The notes beneath the pieces were generated by a model. It saw only the letters and a list, made by a program, of their open reading frames with translations. It was not told the DNA's origin and made no database searches. From positions 124,001 through 188,000 of the forward strand of contig NC_009952.1 of NCBI RefSeq assembly GCF_000018145.1: DNA of 64,000 bases. Direction: 5' to 3'. Positions 57,801-64,000 of the stretch are shown here, piece after piece. Position 1 is the first letter of the stretch; each line of letters opens with the position of its first letter. Origin of the DNA: Dinoroseobacter shibae DFL 12 = DSM 16493. GTDB lineage: Bacteria; Pseudomonadota; Alphaproteobacteria; Rhodobacterales; Rhodobacteraceae. Both the position numbers and the translations under genes were made by a program.

Positions 57801-58973
57801 TCACTGCAGGTCCGCGAAAGCGTCGGCCAGCCGGTCCACGGCTTCCTGAACCCGTGCGCGCGGCATGCCGACATTGAACCGCAGGCAGCTCTCGCCGCCC
57901 TTGCCCAGTGTATGGCCGGGCGTGGCCGCGATGCGGGCTGTGCCATAGACACGCTCGGAAAATTCCGGCCGTTCCATGCCGGTGCCCGCGAAATCCACCC
58001 AGGCCAGATAGGTGCCTTGCATCGGCATGGCCGAGAGGCCGGGGATGGCGTTCACGCCGTCATTGAAGACCGCGGCGTTGCCCTCCAGGTAGGTGCAGAG
58101 CGCGTCGCACCAGGCCGCGCCCGCCGGGGAGTAGGCCGCTCGCGTGAGGGCCACGCCCAGCAGGTTGGGCTGCATGTCGAGCGTGTTGAAGAACCGGTGA
58201 AACCGCGCGCGCAGGTCGGGGTCGGGAATGGTGACGCAGCCCGTGCGCCCGCCCGCGATGTTGAAGGTCTTGGAGGCCGAGGTGGTCATCACCAGCCGGT
58301 CGGCGATCTGGGGCGCGGCGACGTGCATCGGGATATGGGTGTGGCCTGCGAAGGTCAGGTCCGCGTGGATCTCGTCGGAGATCAGCAGCAAGTCGTGACG
58401 CTGGCAGAAATCGGCGAGCGCGGTCAGCTCCTCTTGTGTCCAGACACGGCCCGCGGGGTTGTGGGGCGAGCAGGCGATGACCATGGTCTCGCGCCCCGAC
58501 AGCATCCCCGCATAGGCGTCGAAATCCATGGTGTAGACCCCGTCCACGATCGCCAGGGGCAACTCCTTCACCACCCGGCCGGTCTTGGTGATCTTGGCGG
58601 CAAACTCGTGGTAGACGGGCGAGAAGATGATCACCTCGTCGCCCGGCGCGGTCAGGGCGTTCAGCGTGATGGCGATGCCGTTGCCGAGCCCGTAGGTGGT
58701 GAACATCCACTCCCGCTCCACGGTCCAGCCATGGCGGTCGCGCATCCAGCCGATGATCGCGTCCTCATAGCTTTCCAGCCCGCAGAAATAGCCGTAATCG
58801 GCGCGGGCGAGCAGGCCCTGCATGGCCTCCTGCAGAAACGGGCCTGGCGGGAAATCCATGTCCGCGATCCACATGGCCAGCCCGTCCTCGGGCGAGACGC
58901 CGAAGGCGCTCTCCATTTTGTCCCATTTGATGCAGTCAGTGTTGCGCCGGTCGATCTCGGTGTCGAAAGTCAT
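57801..58973 (-). CDS. patB: MalY/PatB family PLP-dependent C-S lyase / aminotransferase, 390 aa
   Basis: Fold-type I PLP enzyme of the cystathionine beta-lyase-like MalY/PatB group. The family-typical N-terminus RRNTDCIKWDKM...WIADMDFP is followed by VIACSPHNPAGRVWTQEEL (~residue 165), LLISDEIHADLTF (~195) and the PLP lysine in TTSASKTFNIAGGRTG (~232). It probably cleaves C-S bonds in cystathionine or cysteine conjugates; substrate not determined. Confidence 0.9.
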   Translation of the reverse strand: MTFDTEIDRRNTDCIKWDKMESAFGVSPEDGLAMWIADMDFPPGPFLQEAMQGLLARADYGYFCGLESYEDAIIGWMRDRHGWTVEREWMFTTYGLGNGIAITLNALTAPGDEVIIFSPVYHEFAAKITKTGRVVKELPLAIVDGVYTMDFDAYAGMLSGRETMVIACSPHNPAGRVWTQEELTALADFCQRHDLLLISDEIHADLTFAGHTHIPMHVAAPQIADRLVMTTSASKTFNIAGGRTGCVTIPDPDLRARFHRFFNTLDMQPNLLGVALTRAAYSPAGAAWCDALCTYLEGNAAVFNDGVNAIPGLSAMPMQGTYLAWVDFAGTGMERPEFSERVYGTARIAATPGHTLGKGGESCLRFNVGMPRARVQEAVDRLADAFADLQ

Positions 58974-59085
58974 GCCTGTCCCCTCGGGTTTGCCGCGAGG
59001 CTAACGGTCTGGCGGGCAGGTGCAAGGCCCGCCGATCCGGGCGGGGATGTTGCGCCCGGGGGGGGCGTGGATTACATCAACCGGC

Positions 59086-59610
59086 ATGACCATTCGACCG
59101 ATCCTGATCCATCCCGACCCGCGCCTCAAGAAGACCGTCGACCCGGTCGCCGAGATCACCGACGAGATCCGGCAGCTGGCCGATGACATGCTGGCCACCA
59201 TGTATGACGCGCCGGGCATCGGGCTGGCCGGGCCGCAGGTGGCCGCGATGACGCGGATCATCACCATGGATTGCGCCCCCAAGGATGGCGAGCCGGACCC
59301 GATGGTTCTGATCAATCCCGAGATCGTCTGGTCCTCGGAAGAGATGAACACCTACGAGGAAGGCTGTCTGTCGATCCCCGAGATGTACGCCGATGTGGAG
59401 CGTCCGGCGGAGGTCGAGGTCCGCTGGACCACGCTGGAGGGCGGGGACGCCAGTGCCAGGTGGGGCGGGCTCCATGCCACTTGCGTGCAGCATGAGATCG
59501 ACCACCTGAACGGCAAGCTGTTCATCGATTATCTCAAGCCGCTGAAGCGGCAGATGATCACCCGCAAGATGGTGAAACTGAAGCGGGAGCGTGCCCGTGC
59601 CGAGGGCTGA
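59086..59610 (+). CDS. def: peptide deformylase
   Basis: Metalloenzyme removing the N-formyl group from nascent proteins. All three motifs are intact: GIGLAGPQV (~residue 45), EGCLSIPEM with metal Cys94, and QHEIDHLNGKLFIDYL with His136, Glu137 and His140. 174 aa, starting at MTIRPILIHPDPRL. It is the first gene of a def / def-like / fmt run. Confidence 0.97.
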   Translation: MTIRPILIHPDPRLKKTVDPVAEITDEIRQLADDMLATMYDAPGIGLAGPQVAAMTRIITMDCAPKDGEPDPMVLINPEIVWSSEEMNTYEEGCLSIPEMYADVERPAEVEVRWTTLEGGDASARWGGLHATCVQHEIDHLNGKLFIDYLKPLKRQMITRKMVKLKRERARAEG

Positions 59611-59640
59611 ATCGGGCGGTCGGCGCGGCGTCGGATTTTT

Positions 59641-59683
59641 GTCGGGCACGTGTCGGGCAAGTGTCGGGCAAATTGTCTGACAA
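59641..59683 (+). repeat. 11-bp tandem repeat in the leader of the def-like gene
   Basis: GTCGGGCA occurs at 59641, 59652 and 59663, an exact 11-bp period, preceded by a short T-run (TTTTT). TTGTC-T-GACAA, a small inverted repeat, follows and ends at the start codon. One-turn spacing on the same DNA face suggests a protein-binding array or a leader element; function unknown. Confidence 0.65.
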
Positions 59684-60189
59684 TGATCCGACCCTTCCTC
59701 TCCTGGCCCGATGCGCGGCTGCGGACCCCCGCCGCCCCGGTGGCCGAGATCACCGACGAGATCCGCACCGTCTGGGACGACATGATCGACACGATGGAGG
59801 CGATGCCGGGGATGGGGCCGGGCGCGGGGCTGGCCGCCCCGCAGATCGGCGTGATGCAGGCGCTGGCGGTGGTCGATGCCTCCGAGGAGCGGGGCCGGGC
59901 GATCCGGATGGCGAATCCGCAAGTGCTCCATGCCAGCGCACAGCTGCGCAGCCATGAGGAGGCGTCGCCGAACCTGCCTGGCGTCTTTGCGAAGATCGAC
60001 CGGCCGCGGGCGGTGACGGTGCGGTTCCTGGATGCAAATGGCGCGGTTAAGGAGCAGGATTTCGTCGGGCTCTGGGCCACCAGCGTGCAGCACCAGATCG
60101 ATCACCTGGCGGGGCGGATGTATTTCGACCGGCTGAGCAAGACGAAACGCGACATGCTGCTGCGCAAGGCAAGGAAGCTGGCAAGATGA
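59683..60189 (+). CDS. peptide-deformylase-like protein with degenerate active site, 168 aa
   Basis: Clearly a deformylase by sequence: [32 protein letters not shown] and the C-terminal helix with [17 protein letters not shown]. The EGCLS motif reads EEASP, placing Ala94 where the metal-binding Cys should be, and HExxH is H137-Q138-x-x-H141, losing the catalytic Glu. It should bind metal poorly and not deformylate. Its stop overlaps the fmt ATG. A non-catalytic or different-substrate role is an inference. Confidence 0.9.
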   Translation: MIRPFLSWPDARLRTPAAPVAEITDEIRTVWDDMIDTMEAMPGMGPGAGLAAPQIGVMQALAVVDASEERGRAIRMANPQVLHASAQLRSHEEASPNLPGVFAKIDRPRAVTVRFLDANGAVKEQDFVGLWATSVQHQIDHLAGRMYFDRLSKTKRDMLLRKARKLAR

Positions 60190-61085
60190 GATTGGTCTTC
60201 ATGGGTACGCCCGCCTTTTCGGTACCGGTGCTCGATGCGCTGGTGGCGGCGGGGCACGAGGTGGCGGCGGTCTATTGCCAGCCGCCGCGCCCGGCGGGGC
60301 GGGGCAAGAAGCCGCGCCCGAGCCCGGTGCAGGCGCGGGCCGAGGTGCTGGGGCTTGCGGTGCGGCATCCGGTGTCCCTGAAAGGCGCCGAGGCACAGGC
60401 GGATTTCGCCGCGCTCGGGGCGGAGATCGCGGTGGTCGTGGCTTACGGTCTGATCCTGCCGCAAGCGGTGCTGGACGCGCCGGAGCATGGGTGCTGGAAC
60501 ATCCATGCGTCGCTCCTGCCGCGCTGGCGCGGGGCGGCGCCGATCCACCGGGCGATCCTGGCCGGGGATGCGGAGACCGGCGTGTGCATCATGCAGATGG
60601 AGGCGGGGCTCGATACCGGGCCGGTGCTGTTGCGCGAGGCGGTGGCGATCGGGGCGGAGGAGACCACGGGGGGCCTGCATGACCGGCTGTCGGCCCTGGG
60701 CGCGCGGCTGATCGTCGAGGCGCTGGCGCGGCGGGCGGAACTGGTGCCCGAGCCGCAGCCCGAGGTGGGCGTGACCTATGCCGCCAAGATCGACAAGGCA
60801 GAGGCGCGGGTGGACTGGTCGCGCCCGGCGGTCGAGGTGGACAGGCTGATCCGGGGGCTGTCGCCGGTGCCCGGGGCCTGGTGCGAGATAGCGGGCGAAC
60901 GGGTGAAGCTGCTGGGATCGCGGCTGGCCGAGGGGTCGGGTGCTGCGGGACAGGTGCTGGAGGGGTTCACGCTGGCCTGCGGCGTGGGGGCGGTGGAGAT
61001 CACGCGGGCGCAGCGGGCGGGCAGGAAGGCGGCCGATGCGGCGGAGATCCTGCGCGGCATGACCCTGCCCGCGCGGTTGGACTGA
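60186..61085 (+). CDS. fmt: methionyl-tRNA formyltransferase
   Basis: Formylates initiator Met-tRNA using 10-formyl-THF. The N-terminal catalytic domain has [31 protein letters not shown] (SLLPxxR region follows) and [20 protein letters not shown]. The C-terminal OB-like domain begins near residue 205 ([14 protein letters not shown]). 299 aa. It overlaps the def-like gene by 4 bp, giving the formylation/deformylation pair in one operon. Confidence 0.96.
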   Translation: MRLVFMGTPAFSVPVLDALVAAGHEVAAVYCQPPRPAGRGKKPRPSPVQARAEVLGLAVRHPVSLKGAEAQADFAALGAEIAVVVAYGLILPQAVLDAPEHGCWNIHASLLPRWRGAAPIHRAILAGDAETGVCIMQMEAGLDTGPVLLREAVAIGAEETTGGLHDRLSALGARLIVEALARRAELVPEPQPEVGVTYAAKIDKAEARVDWSRPAVEVDRLIRGLSPVPGAWCEIAGERVKLLGSRLAEGSGAAGQVLEGFTLACGVGAVEITRAQRAGRKAADAAEILRGMTLPARLD

Positions 61086-61092
61086 TGCGGGG

Positions 61093-61185
61093 CAAGCCCG
61101 TTCGAACGGGCTTGGACACGCGATTTGGAAATCGCGTTCCAAGCGCCTTGCAAGGCGCTTGATCAAGGCGCTTCGAAGCGCCTTG
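61093..61185. repeat. cluster of four palindromes between convergent genes (copy B)
   Basis: Same order as at 16585-16678: 61093-61114 (arm CAAGCCCGTTC), 61118-61137 (arm ACGCGATTT), 61140-61161 (arm CAAGCGCCTTG) and 61164-61185 (arm CAAGGCGCTTC). Palindromes 1, 2 and 4 match copy A over their shared cores; palindrome 3 differs by T-to-C and the matching A-to-G in the other arm. It lies between convergent fmt and rnhA. Confidence 0.9.
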
Positions 61186-61189
61186 GGGC

Positions 61190-61663
61190 TCAGCGGCCCG
61201 CTTTGGATTTGCCGGGCTTGAAGGGCGCCATGCCTTCCCGGGCCAGCGCGTCCGCGCGTTCGTTTTCCGGGTGGCCTGCATGGCCCTTGACCCATTCCCA
61301 CTGCACCTCGTGCCGGGCCTGGGCGGCATCGAGCCTGCGCCAGAGGTCCTCGTTCTTCACCGGCTTCTTGGTCGAGGTTTTCCAGCCATTGCGCTTCCAG
61401 CCGTGGATCCAGCCCGTGACCCCGCCTTTCACATAGGCGCTGTCGGTCACGACGGTCAGCCTGGCGGGCCGTTCCAGCGCTTCCAGCGCGTGGATCGCGG
61501 CCAGAAGCTCCATCCGGTTGTTGGTGGTCTCGGCCTCGCCGCCCTTGAGCGCGCGCTCCTTGACGACCGTATCGCCGTCGCGGGCGATGAGCAGCGCCCC
61601 CCAGCCGCCGGGCCCCGGGTTGCCCGAACAGGCCCCGTCCGTGTAGGCGAAAAGCTCAGGCAT
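61190..61663 (-). CDS. rnhA: ribonuclease HI
   Basis: Cleaves RNA in RNA-DNA hybrids. Catalytic carboxylates are visible in [16 protein letters not shown] (Asp), [14 protein letters not shown] (Glu), [11 protein letters not shown] (Asp) and ERADALA (Asp). At 157 aa it is the normal bacterial size, with a Lys-rich tail. It overlaps the upstream methyltransferase gene by 8 bp. Confidence 0.96.
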   Translation of the reverse strand: MPELFAYTDGACSGNPGPGGWGALLIARDGDTVVKERALKGGEAETTNNRMELLAAIHALEALERPARLTVVTDSAYVKGGVTGWIHGWKRNGWKTSTKKPVKNEDLWRRLDAAQARHEVQWEWVKGHAGHPENERADALAREGMAPFKPGKSKAGR

Positions 61664-62255
61664 CGGGGACCCTCCGGGAGGTGACGATGATGAAGGGATC
61701 GGTGCGGCCGGACAGCCCCTCGCCGGTGCCGAAATCCGTATGCGACACCGTCAGGCCGGCGTCGGTCAGGAGCTGCTGCAGCTCCGCGTCGGTATAGTAG
61801 GTGTAGAACCGCCCCAGCGCGTCGCGCTCTTCCCCGGTGCCGAGCTTCAGGCCCAGGTGAAACAGCCCGCTGGGGCGCAGGGCCCGGGCGATGGCCGCCA
61901 GATGGCCGGGCATCTCGGCGCGGGGCGCGTGGAGCAGGCTGAAATTGGCCCAGATCCCGTCGAAGGCGGCCGCGGCGTCGAGGTCGTCGAACCGCGCGAG
62001 CCGCGCGTCGACCCCGAGCGCGCGGGCCTGGGCCACGAATTCGGGCGTGGCGTCCATCGCCACCACCCGGTGCCCGGCCGCCTGCATCAGGGCGGCCGCG
62101 CGCCCCGGCCCGCAGCCCAGATCGAGCACATCCGCCCCGGCAGGCAGGGCGTCGAGGAAGGCCTGCAGATGCCCATCCGCGCCCTTGTCGGCGAAGCGGG
62201 CGCGGTAGCGCTCCGCCTCCCGCGCGTAGACGGCGAGGGTTTGCGGATCGCTCAC
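61656..62255 (-). CDS. class I SAM-dependent methyltransferase, 199 aa
   Basis: Motif [16 protein letters not shown] (~residue 44), motif II with [10 protein letters not shown] and a later [10 protein letters not shown] strand give a standard Rossmann methyltransferase. I chose the GTG at 62255, which overlaps the upstream DUF3429 stop (GTGA); the ATG further up has no coding support. Substrate unknown. Confidence 0.88.
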   Translation of the reverse strand: MSDPQTLAVYAREAERYRARFADKGADGHLQAFLDALPAGADVLDLGCGPGRAAALMQAAGHRVVAMDATPEFVAQARALGVDARLARFDDLDAAAAFDGIWANFSLLHAPRAEMPGHLAAIARALRPSGLFHLGLKLGTGEERDALGRFYTYYTDAELQQLLTDAGLTVSHTDFGTGEGLSGRTDPFIIVTSRRVPDA

Positions 62256-62704
62256 ACCACCACCCCGACCGCGAGGCAGGCCACGACGATGGCCGTGAGC
62301 AGCACCCGCAGGTGCATCCACCAGCGCGGCGCCAGCCCCTGCCGCCAGAACAGGTAGTCCAACGCCAGCAGCCCGATGAACCCGGCGATCAGGTTGGTCA
62401 GCGCGTTGGCCGACCCGCCGCCCACGGTGAAGAAGGCCCAGAGGGCGGGGATCACGCTGAGCCCGTAGCCGGTGGTGGCCACGGTGCCTGTGGCCTTGGT
62501 GGCAAAGCCCCAGAGCACGCCGGACATGAAGGCGAGGATGATCGTGCCGTAGAAGATCTGCACGTAAGGGCCGATGAAGCGGGGGCCGAACACCTCCATC
62601 CCGAAGGCGGCGAGGCCGGGCAAGACCAGCGTGCCCGCGCCGAAGAGGAACGGGATCAGCCCGGCGAGGCCGAGGATCAGGGCGCTGCGAGGAATGTCAT
62701 TCAT
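62252..62704 (-). CDS. DUF3429 family membrane protein, 150 aa
   Basis: Five hydrophobic helices; begins MNDIPRSALILGLAGLIPFLFGA and contains YGTIILAFMSGVLWGF, the usual DUF3429 layout. Function unknown. It lies within the plsC-cdsA-DUF3429-methyltransferase-rnhA run on the minus strand. Confidence 0.88.
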   Translation of the reverse strand: MNDIPRSALILGLAGLIPFLFGAGTLVLPGLAAFGMEVFGPRFIGPYVQIFYGTIILAFMSGVLWGFATKATGTVATTGYGLSVIPALWAFFTVGGGSANALTNLIAGFIGLLALDYLFWRQGLAPRWWMHLRVLLTAIVVACLAVGVVV

Positions 62705-62743
62705 GGCGTCTTTCTGCCGGGCGCGAGGCCGGGCGGCAAGACC

Positions 62744-63694
62744 CTACGGTGTGTGAAAGAAGAACCGGACCACGTGGAAGAACACCGGGGCGGCGAAGAG
62801 CACTGAATCGAGCCGGTCGATGAACCCGCCCTGGCCGGCGAACATCGGGCCCCAGTCCTTGACGCCCCGGTCGCGTTTGATCGCGGTCATCACCAGGGTG
62901 CCGAAAAAGCCCACGGTCGCGGCGAGGCAGGCGAGCAGGGCGGCCTGCCAAGGCGCGAAGGGGGTGATCCAGTAGAGTGCCGCGCCGAGCAGGGTGGCCG
63001 AGGCGATGCCGCCGATCATGCCCTGCCAGGTCTTGGTGCGCGACAGGGTGGGCGCGATCTTGCGCCGCCCGATCAGCTTGGACCAGCTGTATTGCAGCAC
63101 ATCGGTGCTTTGGACCACGATCACCAGGAAGGCCAGGAGCAGGATCATCCGGTCCTCGCCGCCGGGGATGTTCAGGGTCAGAAGCGCGGGCACATGGCTC
63201 ATGCAGAACACGCAGATCATCAGCGCCCATTGGGTTTCCGCGACGCGTTCGAGGAAATCGGTGCGGTCGCCCTGCAACGCCGAGAGAATGGGCAGCAGCA
63301 GGAAGGCATAGACCGGGATGAACACTGTATAGAGCCCGTACCAGCCCAGACCCACCAGCAGGAACTGCACCGGCAGCACCACGAAGAACGAGGCCGCGAT
63401 GGCCCAGTGATCCGCCGTGCGTTTGGCCGTCAGCGTCATGAACTCGCGCAGGGCGGCGAAGGCGCAGATCCCGAAGAGTGTGACCACCCCGGCATCGCCG
63501 CCCAGCGAGAAGAGCGCCACCAGTGCCGAGATCGCCCACCAGGCCATGATCCGGGCGTTCAGGTTCTCGATCGTGGCGTTCTCGCCGCTGGGCGACAGGC
63601 GCTGGCGCAGCAGCCGCGCGATGACCGTCGCGAGGACCAGCAGCCCGCCGATGGCGGTGATCTCCCAGGCGAAGGGGAGGGTGGGCTCGGTCAT
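62744..63694 (-). CDS. phosphatidate cytidylyltransferase (CdsA family), 316 aa
   Basis: Polytopic membrane enzyme (about eight helices) making CDP-diacylglycerol from phosphatidic acid. The C-terminal signature is TAIKRDRGVKDWGPMFAGQG followed by GFIDRLDS, close to the CDS consensus. The start at MTEPTLPFAWEITAIGG overlaps the plsC stop (ATGA). Linkage with plsC, which makes its substrate, fits. Whether it is the main CdsA or a paralogue is not clear. Confidence 0.88.
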   Translation of the reverse strand: MTEPTLPFAWEITAIGGLLVLATVIARLLRQRLSPSGENATIENLNARIMAWWAISALVALFSLGGDAGVVTLFGICAFAALREFMTLTAKRTADHWAIAASFFVVLPVQFLLVGLGWYGLYTVFIPVYAFLLLPILSALQGDRTDFLERVAETQWALMICVFCMSHVPALLTLNIPGGEDRMILLLAFLVIVVQSTDVLQYSWSKLIGRRKIAPTLSRTKTWQGMIGGIASATLLGAALYWITPFAPWQAALLACLAATVGFFGTLVMTAIKRDRGVKDWGPMFAGQGGFIDRLDSVLFAAPVFFHVVRFFFHTP

Positions 63695-64000
63695 GGCTTG
63701 CTGCCCCCATTGGGGCGCAGAGCGACCATGGCATCGGCGGCGCGGGCGAGGAAGGGGCCGATCTCTTCGCCCTCCTCGACGCGGATGGGCGCGCCGAAGG
63801 ACACGGTACACAGGAGCGGGACCGGGATGACATGGCCCTTGGGCATCACGCGGTTGAGGTTCTCGATCCAGACCGGGACGAGGTCCACGGCGGGCCGGGC
63901 CCTGGAAATGTTGTAGATCCCCGATTTGAAGGGCAGGGCCGGGGCGTCGGTCATGTTGCGCTTGCCCTCGGGGAAGATGATCAGCGAGCTGCCCTCGTCC
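63691..64000 (-). CDS. plsC: 1-acyl-sn-glycerol-3-phosphate acyltransferase, C-terminal part; 5' end outside window
   Basis: The minus-strand frame is open to the window edge and ends at 63691. The visible ~102 residues carry IIFPEGKRNMTDAPALPFKS, with the PlsC motif III FPEGxRS-like block, then AVDLVPVWIENLNRV (motif IV region). Motifs I and II (NHxSxxD) lie beyond base 64000. Its product is the substrate of the overlapping cdsA-like gene. Confidence 0.88.
   Translation of the reverse strand, partial: DEGSSLIIFPEGKRNMTDAPALPFKSGIYNISRARPAVDLVPVWIENLNRVMPKGHVIPVPLLCTVSFGAPIRVEEGEEIGPFLARAADAMVALRPNGGSKP

Overview
The window is GC-rich chromosomal DNA, almost fully coding, with short intergenic spaces and many 1-4 bp ATGA/GTGA/TGATG start-stop overlaps. 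Gene content points to an aerobic alphaproteobacterium of the Rhodobacteraceae (Roseobacter group): a CobN-type cobalamin locus, CbtB/CbtA, DUF1636, a DUF6478-like protein, SmpB, a PII-AmtB pair and a Hint-domain protein. The family assignment is an inference from gene content. I see no rRNA, tRNA, CRISPR array, insertion sequence or prophage.

Layout. 1-4.7 kb (minus): 3'-truncated fadH, two uncharacterised proteins, a lipoprotein and ilvD. 4.8-9.1 kb (plus): a CPBP protease, accD-folC and a Hint-domain protein. 9.1-14.9 kb (minus): one tightly packed run of a type I secretion ABC protein, HlyD adaptor, RidA, GDPD, a FemAB/GNAT-like protein and PhhB. 15.1-16.5 kb (plus): mlaA-mlaC. 16.7-18.9 kb (minus): a class A penicillin-binding protein. 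19.0-20.9 kb (plus): NtrC-like operator, glnK, amtB, terminator. 21-25.2 kb (minus): aromatic aminotransferase, sseA, smpB, GNAT, dapA. 25.4-32.6 kb: a soluble lytic transglycosylase, an EamA transporter, divergent mnmD and FAD-oxidoreductase genes (the two halves of MnmC), an FMN reductase and lrgAB.

32.6-57.4 kb holds most of a cobalamin (B12) pathway, interrupted by smc, an MltB-like transglycosylase, a glutathionyl-hydroquinone reductase and a receiver-like protein. B12 genes are cobO, cobN, cobW, cbtA, cbtB (under a B12 riboswitch), cbiB, cobC, DUF1636, cbiX, a DUF429-like/CobH fusion, cobL, cobI, a CbiG-CobJ fusion and cobM. The mix is hybrid: CobN and CobL belong to the aerobic route, while CbiX and CbiG are typical of the anaerobic or early-cobalt route. 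57.4-61.1 kb (mostly plus) holds a PatB-like C-S lyase and def, a catalytically degenerate def paralogue and fmt. 61.2-64.0 kb (minus) holds plsC (5' partial), a CdsA-like protein, a DUF3429 protein, a methyltransferase and rnhA.

The most unusual non-coding signal is a family of perfect palindromes, mostly with TTCGAA cores and CAAGG/CCTTG ends, placed mainly between convergent genes. Two loci carry the same ordered set of four palindromes, and they differ by a paired substitution in the third. The most unusual proteins are the deformylase paralogue lacking its catalytic Cys and Glu, the DUF429-like/CobH fusion, and a receiver-like protein without its phospho-acceptor Asp.
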